From NCBI RefSeq assembly GCF_003268655.1, contig NZ_CP029642.1:372001-436000 (forward strand): a stretch of DNA of 64,000 nt, in the 5' to 3' direction. Shown here in pieces: positions 21,139-29,626 of the stretch. This stretch comes from Arthrobacter dokdonellae (GTDB taxonomy: Bacteria > Actinomycetota > Actinomycetes > Actinomycetales > Micrococcaceae). The translations under genes and the position numbers were made by a program. The stretch's first letter is position 1. Each line of letters starts with the position of its first letter. The notes under the pieces are model-generated. The model did no database searches. It was not told the origin of the DNA and was given only the letters and a program-made list of their open reading frames with translations.

Positions 21139-21252
21139 GTCTCCAGCCTGGCTGGCGCGCATGCTTCATCGGTGAACGTTCGCTGACTGTCCGCTGTGCA
21201 ACTGGAGACGCCAAAGTCCAACGGATGGACAGCGGTTCTCCTATAGCATCGT

Positions 21253-21771
21253 GTGATGACAGGCCTTGAGCTTCCCGACCGAAAACACCACTCCTCCTGG
21301 CTGGAGGCCGCAGCGGAGTTCGACGGCGCGCACCGAGACGGGAGCGGCACGGACGACTGGCCGCTGGAACTCCTGCGCGACCCCGCGGAGTTTGGCCGCT
21401 TCGTGGACTGGCTCATCGCCGACGCCCTGCCGGACAGCCCCCGGACGCCCGGATACGTGCCGTGCACCTACCTCTGGATCATCGACCGCAACACGGTGGT
21501 CGGCTCACTGGCCATCCGGCACGTGCTCAACGACTTCCTGCTCAATGAAGGCGGGCACATCGGCTACAGCGTGCGCCCGTCCGCGCGCCGCCGCGGCCAT
21601 GCCGCGGCGGCGCTGCATGAGGCCCTGCCGATCGCTCGTGGACTTGGCATCGACCGCGTACTCGTCACCTGCGACGAGGACAACGCCGGCTCCCGGGCCA
21701 CCATTGAACGCAATGGCGGCATCTACGACGACAGCCGCAACGGCAAGCGCCGCTACTGGATCGGCGTCTAA
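21253..21771 (+). CDS. GNAT family N-acetyltransferase
   Basis: A 172-residue GNAT. The fold is visible as LWIIDRNTVVGSLAIRH (beta 2-4), GHIGYSVRPSARRRGHAAAAL (motif A with the acetyl-CoA Arg-rich loop), and RVLVTCDEDNAGSRATIERNG (motif B). GTG at 21253 and ATG at 21256 are adjacent starts. TATAGC at 21243-21248 just before them suggests a leaderless transcript. The acceptor is unknown. It is the last chromosomal gene before the mobile element. Confidence 0.88.
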   Translation: MMTGLELPDRKHHSSWLEAAAEFDGAHRDGSGTDDWPLELLRDPAEFGRFVDWLIADALPDSPRTPGYVPCTYLWIIDRNTVVGSLAIRHVLNDFLLNEGGHIGYSVRPSARRRGHAAAALHEALPIARGLGIDRVLVTCDEDNAGSRATIERNGGIYDDSRNGKRRYWIGV

Positions 21772-22041
21772 ACTGTTCCATGCTGCTTGCATTCTTGGAC
21801 GTGGCCGCCGCATTCGCCGCCACAGGAGCGATACGCAAATCGGGGGCGTACCTGTTCGCCACAGCAGCATTGGAGTCTTCCGCACGAAATGCCCAGGTCC
21901 GTACCATGTCCAAGATGTGGATCCCTTCCAAACTTCGGAACAGTTCAACACCTTGGCAATCACCGATATCAACCTTCAGTGGGCGTTGGTCGTCGCCAAT
22001 GAGCACCGCAGGGTGCTTGGGTCCACAGCCTCTCTATGGCG
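21772..22041. other. No supported gene between the acetyltransferase and the element
   Basis: I see no convincing coding sequence here. A short minus-strand frame (about 21770-22006) opens with plausible residues but decays into Arg/Cys-rich sequence where it runs antisense to the acetyltransferase, and a stop lies just upstream of its start. It could be a remnant of a gene interrupted by the element. Confidence 0.4.
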
Positions 22042-22063
22042 CTTATGTGGAATTCCACATAAG
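22042..22063. repeat. Perfect 22-bp palindrome at the left edge of the element
   Basis: CTTATGTGGAA followed by its exact complement. It lies 3 bp outside the left terminal inverted repeat. It shares TTATGTGG with the inverted-repeat arms, so it may be a recombinase target or binding site. Confidence 0.75.
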
Positions 22064-22066
22064 AGG

Positions 22067-22152
22067 CATTACGTGGACGGCTGGGTTATGTGGCCGGTTG
22101 GGCGTTTCCGCAGGTGAGAGCAGCGCTGGAGCTATTTCCGGCCACATAACCC
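22067..22152 (+). repeat. Left terminal inverted repeat of the RIT element
   Basis: Matches the complement of 25619-25704 at 83 of 86 positions. Within it, GGGTTATGTGGCCGG (22083-22097) pairs perfectly with CCGGCCACATAACCC (22138-22152), giving a 15-bp inner inverted repeat spaced 40 nt apart, a layout that suggests two recombinase-binding arms. Confidence 0.88.
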
Positions 22153-22158
22153 TGGTTG

Positions 22159-23202
22159 TTATTGGCAGGCGTGGTCGAGCCATTTGAGGAGATCTTGATC
22201 GCTCGTCCAGTCGGGCAGGGACTCGGGCGTCAGCGACTGGTAGGCGTTTTCGATGGCGGCGCGTTTTGCCTCCGTGTCGGCGCGGGCGTAGATCTCGGTT
22301 GTGGAGACGTCGGCGTGTCCGAGCAGGTCGCGGATGTAGATCAGGTTGACGCCGGCTTGAAGCAGGTGCATTGCCCGGGTCCTTCTGATCACGTGCGGGG
22401 TTACGTTCATGCCCGCCGCGTATCCGGGGTCGCGGCGACGTAGGGATGGGACGTGTCTGGCGAGGATTTTGGTGATTCCCCAGCGGGTCAATCGGGTATG
22501 TTCTGGCCCGTTGAACAGTGGGTCGGCGTCTGCGCCGACGCCAGGGTGGGGCGTGCGACGGTCGAGGTAGTCCGTCAGGAGCCGGGCGGTGGGGTCCATC
22601 AGAGGCACTCGTCTGGTTGTGGAGCCTTTGCCATGGAGGGTTACCACCATCGGGCGGGCCGTGCGGATATCGGAGGTGTTCAGGTCGCAGATCTCTTGCA
22701 CGCGGGCTGCGGTGTCGTAGAGCGTGGAAAGTATGACCATGTCACGCAGCCCCCGCCAGGTGGCCGGGTCTGGTTCGGCCAGAAGGGCTTTCATCTCGTC
22801 GCTGGTGAGGTGGCCCATGTCAGCGGCCCGGGTCTTCTTCTGCTTGATGGCGATGATTAGGGTGGCTTGGTTGAGGAACTCTGGCTGCTCAACTGCGGTG
22901 TATCGGGCGAACGATTTGATGACGGCAAGGCGTTGGTTACGTGTCGCCGCTGAGTTGCCGCGTTCGGCTTCGAGCCAGTCCAGGAAGGCGAGCACCCGGA
23001 CCCGGTCAAGGTCCGCCAGGCTCAGCTTTTCCGGTGGAGTTTCCTCCACGTCGCGGAACCAGGTGAGCAGCAGTTTGATCGCGTCTCGGTAGGATGCGAT
23101 GGTCTGGCCCGACAGGTCCCGCTCCCCGGCCAGATGGTCGGTGAGGAACTTCGAGAGCCACTTGCCGGCCAGATCCCCGCCGGCTGGGTCGACGCCGCTC
23201 AC
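22159..23202 (-). CDS. Tyrosine recombinase C of the RIT element
   Basis: A 347-residue tyrosine recombinase, last of the trio. It has an N-terminal SAM-like DNA-binding half (about 10-110) and a catalytic half with Arg in YDTAARVQEICDL, His270/Arg273 in HVIRRTRA, His296 in LLGHADVSTT and the nucleophile Tyr305 in EIYARAD. GTG at 23202 overlaps the B stop (GTGA), so translation is coupled; longer frames to 23394 run antiparallel to no start signal. It is related to XerC/D-type enzymes. Which of the three enzymes cuts is not known from sequence. Confidence 0.9.
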   Translation of the reverse strand: MSGVDPAGGDLAGKWLSKFLTDHLAGERDLSGQTIASYRDAIKLLLTWFRDVEETPPEKLSLADLDRVRVLAFLDWLEAERGNSAATRNQRLAVIKSFARYTAVEQPEFLNQATLIIAIKQKKTRAADMGHLTSDEMKALLAEPDPATWRGLRDMVILSTLYDTAARVQEICDLNTSDIRTARPMVVTLHGKGSTTRRVPLMDPTARLLTDYLDRRTPHPGVGADADPLFNGPEHTRLTRWGITKILARHVPSLRRRDPGYAAGMNVTPHVIRRTRAMHLLQAGVNLIYIRDLLGHADVSTTEIYARADTEAKRAAIENAYQSLTPESLPDWTSDQDLLKWLDHACQ

Positions 23203-24167
23203 CGTTGGACTCCTTCGGACTTGGCTGGGTCCGGGATGACGTAACCGAACCTGGCTTGGGTCATGGCGGCGACCTCGGGGTATGCGTCCGCGGTCAGCTG
23301 GAGATAGTACTGGGTTCCGCGCAGGTCGGCGTGGCCCATATAGGCCGATAGGTATGGCAGCATGACAGCCAGGTCCGCGCCAGCGGCCGCCCATCGGCGC
23401 AGGTTCGCAACGGCGAAGCCGTGGCGCAGCGAATGGACGTGCGGGCCACCTCGGAAGTGGGGGATGTCGGCGTCAGAGAGGTAGCGCCGGAACCTGTTGT
23501 AAACCGTGGACTTATCAACCGGTCTGGAGCGATCCCCCGTGTGGAAGAGCTTGTGGGCGGGTTCGAAGTGGGGTTCGGCGGCCGCGATATAGGTTTCCAG
23601 GGTGGCGGCGAGGCGTCCGGTGACCGGCAGAATGCGATTCTCGCGGTTCTTCCCATCGCGCACCTCGATGGTGGCTCGGGCCGGGTCGAAGTCGCGCAGT
23701 TCCAGATTGAGTGCTTCTGACAGGCGCATCCCGGTGGCGTAGAAAACCCGGAACAGTACCGGGTCGACCAGCGCCCTGTTCGACATCTCCGACAACGTCT
23801 GGGTGTCGATGGCGTGGAAGAGGCGGCGGATCTCGTCGTCGCTGAACACGTACGGTGGCGGCCGGTGGGCGGTCTTCACATGCGTCAGGGTCGGTGGTGC
23901 CCACGCTTGCCAGCCGAATTGGCGGGCGTGTTCGGCCAGCTCGCGCAGGACGATCTCTTCACGGCGGATGGTGGACCCCTTGAGGTGGCGGCCGTAGAGG
24001 AATCCCTCGACAGCTTCTTGAATGATCGACCCGTCCGCGTATCCTTCCCGGCGGGAGTGCTCGGCGAACTGGCGCAACACCCGTTCTTGGCCGTTATACC
24101 GGAACCCGCCGGCGCGGCGCGCGGCGACCAGGGTGTCAACCAGGGCGGGCAGCGTCGGCGCGTTCAC
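23199..24167 (-). CDS. Tyrosine recombinase B of the RIT element
   Basis: A 322-residue tyrosine recombinase. The catalytic half shows Arg in YATGMRLSEALNLEL, His245/Arg248 in HSLRHG, His279 in MGHADLRG and a tyrosine pair Tyr287/Tyr288 in TQYYLQL. The SAM-like N-terminal domain spans about 1-95. Its start ATG overlaps the A stop by 4 bp and its stop overlaps the C start. The insertion RWAAAGADLAV between the HxxR and GH motifs is longer than in A and C. Confidence 0.9.
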   Translation of the reverse strand: MNAPTLPALVDTLVAARRAGGFRYNGQERVLRQFAEHSRREGYADGSIIQEAVEGFLYGRHLKGSTIRREEIVLRELAEHARQFGWQAWAPPTLTHVKTAHRPPPYVFSDDEIRRLFHAIDTQTLSEMSNRALVDPVLFRVFYATGMRLSEALNLELRDFDPARATIEVRDGKNRENRILPVTGRLAATLETYIAAAEPHFEPAHKLFHTGDRSRPVDKSTVYNRFRRYLSDADIPHFRGGPHVHSLRHGFAVANLRRWAAAGADLAVMLPYLSAYMGHADLRGTQYYLQLTADAYPEVAAMTQARFGYVIPDPAKSEGVQR

Positions 24168-25435
24168 GACTGGGCCCCTTTCTCCACGTCCAGGACATCT
24201 TCGACGTCGAGGGCGCAGCCGCGCAGGTGCTCGGTGTCAAGCCTGAGATAGTGCGCGGCAGTCGTGTTGGTCGTCGCGTGACCCAGAACCGCCGCTACGA
24301 CCGGCGGGGGCGTATCGGTTTGGAGCATCGCCACCGCCAAGGCGCCGCGCAACGAGTGAAGGCCGTGCGACCGCCCGGGCGGGAACACTATCCCAGCGCG
24401 CCGTGCGTAGTAACGCAGCCGGCAGCCCGCCGAGGTGGACGAACCGAAAGCCGTGAACGGGTAGCGGTGTTTGACGAACACTTGCCGACAACCCGCTTCG
24501 GGCCGACCATGGCGGATGTAGTCGATCACAGCCCATCCGACGTCACCGGGCAGCGGCAGCGTCAACGGCAGACCAGTCTTGTGCTGTGAAAACGCCACGG
24601 TCTTAGCCCGCCAGTCGAACCATCCCAGTTCCAAGCAGCGCAGATCTCCGACTCTCAAACCGAGCCGGGCAGTCAGCAAGACCATCGCGTAGTCACGTTT
24701 TCCGATCGCCGATTGCCGATCGATCTTATCCAAGACCAAGCGAATTTCCTCAACCTTCCACGGGTACGGGGCCAACTGGCCACGCCGGGGATAGCGCTGG
24801 GGTGGCAGTCGCCCCGCCAGGTCTTCTTGGACCTGGCCGCGCTCGGCCAGGTGGCGCAGGAAGTCCGCCAACCCCGAACGCAGCGAGCCAGTGGTTTTCG
24901 GGGCATAGCTCCGACGCTGGAGCCGGACCCAGAACCCGGCCAAGTCTTGGGCCTGTACCTGGTCGAGGGTTTCTCGGCCGACTTCTTCGAGGTAGGCAAG
25001 GAACTGATCGGCGGCGCGTTGCTTGGTCGTGACGCTGGCTTCGGCGTTGCCTCGCTGCCGGCACGCAGCCAGGTATTCGTCCCTGACCGTCCGGAAAGTT
25101 GCCGGGCAGTTCTCGATCAACGGCGATGTGGGCTGCCCGACCTGAGGGAGAATCCCATCCAAGGCTTCCATCAGGAGGATCAGGGGCCGGCGTGCGAGTT
25201 GAGCATGCCTGGAACGAGTCGGCTCGCGCAAACTACCAAGTCTGGAACCGGATCGCTCGGCGATGAAATCGAGGCAATCCGCCTCATTAGGAAGTCCCTG
25301 CCCGCGAGCCTCGACGAACCCGGCGAACGCGTTGAACACAGCCTCATGGCGTTTGATCGTGGTGCGCGACCTGCCCGCCGCCGTCAACGCGACGATCACG
25401 CGCCCTGACGCCTCGCGGAGCTTTGCTGTTTCCAT
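24164..25435 (-). CDS. Tyrosine recombinase A of the RIT element
   Basis: A 423-residue tyrosine recombinase, first and largest of the trio. It carries an extra N-terminal helical region before the SAM-like domain. Catalytic residues: Arg in ARLGLRVGDLRCLEL, His360/Arg363 in HSLRGAL, His386 in LGHATTNTT and Tyr396 in AHYLRL. ATG 25435 is preceded by GAAAGG at about 7 bp; an upstream in-frame extension to 25603 lacks a ribosome site. The promoter should lie between it and the right terminal repeat. Confidence 0.9.
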   Translation of the reverse strand: METAKLREASGRVIVALTAAGRSRTTIKRHEAVFNAFAGFVEARGQGLPNEADCLDFIAERSGSRLGSLREPTRSRHAQLARRPLILLMEALDGILPQVGQPTSPLIENCPATFRTVRDEYLAACRQRGNAEASVTTKQRAADQFLAYLEEVGRETLDQVQAQDLAGFWVRLQRRSYAPKTTGSLRSGLADFLRHLAERGQVQEDLAGRLPPQRYPRRGQLAPYPWKVEEIRLVLDKIDRQSAIGKRDYAMVLLTARLGLRVGDLRCLELGWFDWRAKTVAFSQHKTGLPLTLPLPGDVGWAVIDYIRHGRPEAGCRQVFVKHRYPFTAFGSSTSAGCRLRYYARRAGIVFPPGRSHGLHSLRGALAVAMLQTDTPPPVVAAVLGHATTNTTAAHYLRLDTEHLRGCALDVEDVLDVEKGAQS

Positions 25436-25618
25436 AAGAATCGGCCTTTCTGATATCAGTGAACAGACAAGGCGATTCTTCGGCACGCTCAAGACGAGAG
25501 CGATAGCCACTACATCGGGAACAAGCGCAGGTGTCCCCTTGCAAAGTCGAGATGCACAGTCCAAGACGCGCAACCGGTCAGGCGCGCAAATCGCCCGGGC
25601 CATTGACCGGCACGCTCA

Positions 25619-25704
25619 GGGTTATGTGGTCGGAAATGGCTTCAGCGCTGCTCTCACCTGCGGAAACGCCCAACCGGCCACATAACCCAGCCGTCCACGT
25701 AATG
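25619..25704 (-). repeat. Right terminal inverted repeat of the RIT element
   Basis: Complement of the left repeat with three substitutions near the inner end. One of these breaks a single pair in its inner inverted repeat. Directly outside, the sequence shows AATTCCAC (25725-25732), the same octamer as in the centre-right of the left-hand palindrome. Confidence 0.88.
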
Positions 25705-25740
25705 ACTCCATTCGTGGGAACCCAAATTCCACTCCTGAAG

Positions 25741-25769
25741 TTGAAAAGTCGTGATGTAGCGACTAGTGT
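25741..25769 (+). promoter_or_regulatory. Possible promoter for the secreted-peptide gene
   Basis: TTGAAA (25741-25746) and TAGTGT (25764-25769) with a 17-bp spacer, between the element's right end and the peptide gene. The -10 box is a weak match. Confidence 0.3.
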
Positions 25770-25821
25770 CAAAAATGTCATGGGCTATTGACAAAAGACA
25801 CAACATTTCTTGGGGGGAATA

Positions 25822-26487
25822 GTGCTCATCATCACACGCAACAAGACCAGACTGAAGATCGCCATCATTGGGGCCATTGTCGCGGCATCCCTGGCGATGA
25901 CTCCCAACGCTGCAATGGCAGCTCCTTTGGATCGCGGAGGCGTGACACATCCGACTGACCAAACTGCGAGTGGCGTATCAGTGACAAAAATGCCAGACAA
26001 GGCGGCCCTGCGCATCGCGTCCGAGGAGACGTCAAGCTTAAAGGCAGCCGATCCCACCGGTTTCGAACGGCGGGTGGACCTAATATCAAATTCGCGTGAA
26101 ATGACCAAGTACTTGCGGAGCTTTTCCGGTTTGGACTTTAGACTCCAACGTGACTTCATGGCAGCCTCCATGCCGACGGATGCTCTTACTGGTCTGGTTG
26201 ACATGATGAAAAAAGGTGTCATCGAGTTCAAGGTCTCGAAAATATCGGCCGACTCTTTCAGCAGTGAAATGATCATTCACAAGGCTGAAAACCAAAGTGG
26301 GGCGATGTCGTCGATGGCTTTGGGAAGCCTTCCTCGCTGTGCCTCAGCTTGGGCGGCATTCTGGGCGTGGTTTGCCGTGAACGGGGCCATGTGCGGCGCA
26401 TTTGCACCCATGCCGCCCCTCGCATTCAGCTGCGCCGTGGGCTTCGCCATCGGCGGGGCGATCATCGACTTCAATATGAGTTGCTAG
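25822..26487 (+). CDS. Secreted precursor with Cys-containing hydrophobic C-terminal peptide
   Basis: A 221-residue protein I do not recognise. It has a Sec signal peptide (1-33, hydrophobic core KIAIIGAIVAASLAM, cleavage site AMA-AP), then a polar Ser/Lys-rich middle (34-169), then a strongly hydrophobic, Trp/Ala/Gly-rich end (170-221) with the protein's only four Cys at 173, 191, 204 and 221, the last being the final residue. This layout resembles precursors of secreted bacteriocins such as the halocin C8 type, but no homology can be claimed. GTG 25822 is used, with GGGGGGAA just upstream. It precedes a small membrane protein gene by 57 bp. Base composition is less GC-rich than the neighbours. 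Confidence 0.6.
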   Translation: MLIITRNKTRLKIAIIGAIVAASLAMTPNAAMAAPLDRGGVTHPTDQTASGVSVTKMPDKAALRIASEETSSLKAADPTGFERRVDLISNSREMTKYLRSFSGLDFRLQRDFMAASMPTDALTGLVDMMKKGVIEFKVSKISADSFSSEMIIHKAENQSGAMSSMALGSLPRCASAWAAFWAWFAVNGAMCGAFAPMPPLAFSCAVGFAIGGAIIDFNMSC

Positions 26488-26544
26488 GCACCCGGCACTA
26501 GCCGGCTCCAGCGAAATGCACGTACCGACATCGCAGAGGAACTC

Positions 26545-26901
26545 ATGAAGTCCAAATACTGGTTCACCATCAGCTTGATCCTTGCCGCCTCAGTCTCCGT
26601 TGTGGGTATGGCACCCCTGCCGATGGCAGTCGTCGGGGCAGTGTGTCTTATCGGGGCTTTTATCTTTACCGGATACGTCTACGGTCAGATGCAGTGGTCC
26701 AAAATCAAGGACGGGCAGACAAATTCCCCCGGTTTGGTATTCGCTGCCGTAATAGTGATGACTATCGCGCTTTTTTTTCGCAGTAGCGAATTGGCAATTT
26801 ATTTCGTTCCGCCACTCAGTGTCGCCGCGGGTATTGGCTGCTATTTCTGGATGAAGCGAAAAGAGGTCTATATGCAGCCCAAGAACTCAGCGACCGAATG
26901 A
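26545..26901 (+). CDS. Small four-helix membrane protein, possible immunity protein
   Basis: A 118-residue protein with four predicted membrane segments, about 6-25, 27-47, 61-80 and 84-104, and a charged tail. No family is recognised. GAGGAA precedes the ATG. Small multi-helix membrane proteins directly after a secreted toxic peptide often give self-protection, so an immunity role is possible, but that is inference from position alone. A run of eight T at 26771-26778 lies within the third helix; a sequencing error there would shift the frame. Confidence 0.55.
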   Translation: MKSKYWFTISLILAASVSVVGMAPLPMAVVGAVCLIGAFIFTGYVYGQMQWSKIKDGQTNSPGLVFAAVIVMTIALFFRSSELAIYFVPPLSVAAGIGCYFWMKRKEVYMQPKNSATE

Positions 26902-27303
26902 GCGGCACGCGTGCTGCATAACCGTGAAGGGTGAGGGCCCGCCACCGCCTCGAAAGGGGGCTCGTCGCTCTTCATGCGTGGCCATCACGTGCGCATCTCT
27001 TTCCACTCTCAGGTAGGGATGACGTGGGCGGTCCGGGGTGAGTGGCGTAGCGAAAAGTCCTCTGTGGTCTACAGACCACGGTGGCTCACCGCGCCGTTTC
27101 GGCGGAAACGGTACCCCGGCGCGCAGGCCCTTCGTAACCACGCTGGTTAATCGTTAAACGCGAAACCGCGCTCATCGCCGGGTCTCGGATGCGCGGGAGG
27201 CCATGTCGCATCATACGGCTATAGACATATCAATGCGGCTCATTGCCTGCGTCGAAGCTTCCGGATCTCGATGGACTCGACCACCGGCAGGCTCCTGCTG
27301 ATC
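26902..27303. other. 402-bp gap with two short palindromes, no supported gene
   Basis: Between the membrane protein and the convergent E2 gene. It contains GTGGTCT-AC-AGACCAC (27064-27079) and CCGTTTC-GGCG-GAAACGG (27094-27111). A minus-strand frame at 26887-27141 looks non-coding (Pro/Arg-rich, no ribosome site). The sequence may be flank of an old insertion. Confidence 0.45.
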
Positions 27304-28641
27304 TCAATCCAGCAGCAGCGCCGGCTCCTCCATGATGGCGGCCACGTCCGCCATGAAGCGCGCGGAGAGGTCGCCGTCCACCACGCGGTGGTCGAACGAT
27401 CCGCCGAGTGTGGTGATCCAGCGCGGGATGACCTCCCCGTCCAGCACCCAGGGCTTTTGCTTGATGGTGCCAAACGCGACGATGGCCACCTCGCCCGGGT
27501 TGATGATGGGGGTGCCGGTGTCGATGCCCAGCGCGCCGATGTTCGTGATGGTCAGCGAACCGCCCTGCATGTCCGCGGGCTGCGTCTTGCCCGCCCGCGC
27601 CGTGGTTGCGAGGGCGTTGAGCGCAATGGCCAGTTCCTTCAGGGAGAGGTTTTGCGCATCCTTGATGTTCGGGACCATGAGCCCGCGCGGGGTGGCGGCG
27701 GCGATCCCGAGGTTCATGAAGTGCTTGATGACAATCTCGTCCCCCGTCCACGTCGCGTTGACCGACGGATTGCGCGCGGCCGCCCAGATGACGGCCTTGG
27801 AAAGGATCAGCAGGGGCGAGACCTTGATGCCCTCGAAGTCGCGGGACACCTTCAGCCGCTTCACGAACTCCATGGTGCGCGAGGCGTCCACGTCCACAAA
27901 AATGCTCACGTGCGGGGCCGAGAACGCGCTCTCCACCATGGCCTTGGCGGTGGCCTTGCGCACGCCCCTGACCTTGATGCGTTCCACGCGGGGGTCGCCA
28001 GCCGGGCCGGCCCCGCCAGCCGCCGCCCAGAACGTGCCGGCCCCGTCCTGTTCGGCCGTGCGCTGGTCCTGATAGCTGAGCAGGTCCTTCTTCGTGACCT
28101 CGCCGCGCAGCCCGGTGGGCGAGACGTCCGCCAGGTCGATGCCCAGGTCCTTGGCTGCCTTGCGCACGGGCGGCTTGGCCAGCACGCGGTTCGCCGCACC
28201 CGTGCCGGCTGCCGCACCCATGGTCGACGCCGGAACCCGGCCGGGCGGCGGCACCACCGCGGCTGCCGAGCCGGCGCGCGGGCGGCGCCTCACGGCGTCG
28301 GCCTTGGGACCGGACCCCACCAGGGGCTTCATGACCTCGCCCTCAGCGTCGGAGCCATGCCCTGCCGGGACCGGGGCGGGAGCGACGGCAGCATCGGTCC
28401 CGGAGCCGATGGCGATGATGGGCGTGCCCACCTCCACGGTGTCGCCCTCGGCCACCATCAGCTCCGCCACAGGACCGGCGTACGGGGACGGAAGCTCCAC
28501 GATGGACTTCGCCGTTTCAATCTCGACGATGACATCGTTGACGGCGACGACGTCTCCCGGCTTGACCTTCCAGGAGACGATCTCGGCCTCGGTCAGCCCT
28601 TCGCCGACGTCGGGCAGGTTGAAAAGGGAGCGCTGGGGCAT
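27304..28641 (-). CDS. bkdC: Branched-chain 2-oxoacid dehydrogenase E2 (lipoamide acyltransferase)
   Basis: A 445-residue E2. Lipoyl domain 1-77 with lipoylated Lys in [13 protein letters not shown], Pro/Ala/Gly linker, subunit-binding domain around [17 protein letters not shown], and acyltransferase domain ending in [14 protein letters not shown] with the catalytic His. ATG 28641 follows AGGAAGG. A longer in-frame reading to 29121 is antisense-like noise inside the E1-beta gene. It follows E1-beta by 10 bp in the order E1-alpha, E1-beta, E2. E3 must come from elsewhere, as is usual. Confidence 0.94.
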   Translation of the reverse strand: MPQRSLFNLPDVGEGLTEAEIVSWKVKPGDVVAVNDVIVEIETAKSIVELPSPYAGPVAELMVAEGDTVEVGTPIIAIGSGTDAAVAPAPVPAGHGSDAEGEVMKPLVGSGPKADAVRRRPRAGSAAAVVPPPGRVPASTMGAAAGTGAANRVLAKPPVRKAAKDLGIDLADVSPTGLRGEVTKKDLLSYQDQRTAEQDGAGTFWAAAGGAGPAGDPRVERIKVRGVRKATAKAMVESAFSAPHVSIFVDVDASRTMEFVKRLKVSRDFEGIKVSPLLILSKAVIWAAARNPSVNATWTGDEIVIKHFMNLGIAAATPRGLMVPNIKDAQNLSLKELAIALNALATTARAGKTQPADMQGGSLTITNIGALGIDTGTPIINPGEVAIVAFGTIKQKPWVLDGEVIPRWITTLGGSFDHRVVDGDLSARFMADVAAIMEEPALLLD

Positions 28642-28651
28642 GTTGGCCTTC

Positions 28652-29626
28652 CTAGTACGTGAAGGCGCGGTCCAACGCCTCCAGCATGCGGTCAATGTCC
28701 GGCAGGTAGTGCTCTTCCGCGCGCGCCACAGGGTAGGGCATGTGGAAGCCGCCCACCCGGATGGCCGGGGCCTCGAGTGAGTAGAAGCAGCGTTCGCTGA
28801 TGCGGGACGCGATTTCCCCGCCCATGCCGCCAAAGGTGGGCGCCTCATGGGCCACCACCAGCCGGCCCGTCTTGTGCACTGATTCTTCGACCGTGTCAAA
28901 GTCGATCGGCGAGATGGAGCGCAGGTCGATGACCTCCACGCTGTGCCCGTCCTCGGCGGCGGCGTTGGCGGCCGCCAGGGCCACCGGCACCAGGGGGCCG
29001 TAGGCGGCGATGGTGGCGTCCGTGCCGCCGCGGACCACCTGTGCGGCGAACGCATCGCGGGCCGGTTTTTCCGTGTCAACCTCGCCCTTGAGCCAGTAGC
29101 GGCGCTTGGGTTCAAAGACAATGACCGGGTCCTTGCACGCCACGGCCTGCTGGATCATCCAGTAGGCGTCGTTGGCGTTGGAGGGGGTGATGATGCGCAG
29201 TCCCGCCGTGTGCGCAAAGAGCGCCTCGGGGGATTCGGAGTGGTGCTCGATGGAGCCGATGCCACCGCCGTAGGGAATGCGGATGACCACGGGCGCGCTG
29301 AGCTGGCCGTCGGAGCGCGTGTGGATCTTGGCCAGCTGAGTGGTGATCTGGTTGAAGGCGGGGAACACGAAGCCGTCAAACTGGATCTCACAGATGGGGC
29401 GGTGGCCGCGCAGGGCCATGCCGATCGCGGTGCCGACAATCCCGGATTCCGCCAGCGGCGTGTCCATGACGCGGTGCGCGCCAAATTCGGCCTTCAGGCC
29501 CTCCGTGACGCGGTAGACACCGCCGAGGGATCCGATGTCCTCGCCCATCAGGAAGCTCGTGGGGTCGTTGGCCAGCGTGGCGCGCAGGCCCTCAGTGATC
29601 GCCTTGGCGATGGTCATTGTCGTCAT
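28652..29626 (-). CDS. bkdB: 2-Oxoacid dehydrogenase E1 component, beta subunit
   Basis: A 324-residue transketolase-like beta subunit that forms the heterotetramer with E1-alpha. Blocks: [51 protein letters not shown] and [21 protein letters not shown]. The GIGSIEHH segment is typical for branched-chain (not pyruvate) enzymes. Its ATG overlaps the E1-alpha stop by 4 bp. Acts on branched-chain 2-oxoacids to make branched acyl-CoA, feeding branched fatty-acid synthesis in this group. Confidence 0.94.
   Translation of the reverse strand: MTTMTIAKAITEGLRATLANDPTSFLMGEDIGSLGGVYRVTEGLKAEFGAHRVMDTPLAESGIVGTAIGMALRGHRPICEIQFDGFVFPAFNQITTQLAKIHTRSDGQLSAPVVIRIPYGGGIGSIEHHSESPEALFAHTAGLRIITPSNANDAYWMIQQAVACKDPVIVFEPKRRYWLKGEVDTEKPARDAFAAQVVRGGTDATIAAYGPLVPVALAAANAAAEDGHSVEVIDLRSISPIDFDTVEESVHKTGRLVVAHEAPTFGGMGGEIASRISERCFYSLEAPAIRVGGFHMPYPVARAEEHYLPDIDRMLEALDRAFTY

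Larger units (their letters stand above)
22067..25704 (-). mobile_element. RIT-type element: three tyrosine recombinases in tandem
   Basis: A 3.64-kb element bounded by 86-bp terminal inverted repeats (22067-22152 and 25619-25704, 3 mismatches by eye). It encodes three tyrosine recombinases in overlapping order A-B-C on the minus strand (ATGA overlap 24164-24167, GTGA overlap 23199-23202). Three overlapping recombinase genes of this kind define the recombinase-in-trio (RIT) class. All three genes are open and keep their catalytic residues, so the element looks intact. No cargo gene lies inside. Terminal direct duplications of the target are not obvious. Confidence 0.88.

Noticed and set aside
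21665..22006. Minus-strand small frame beside the RIT element
   Set aside because: Only the first 75 residues look plausible, there is no ribosome site, and the rest is antisense to the acetyltransferase.
27064..27111. Two palindromes as ends of an insertion sequence
   Set aside because: They are short, adjacent, unrelated to each other and bound no transposase gene.
26887..27141. Minus-strand frame in the gap after the membrane protein
   Set aside because: Pro/Arg-rich, no ribosome site, no family.
28642..29121. N-terminal extension of the bkd E2
   Set aside because: Arg/Pro/Thr-rich frame inside the E1-beta gene; the lipoyl domain begins at 28641.
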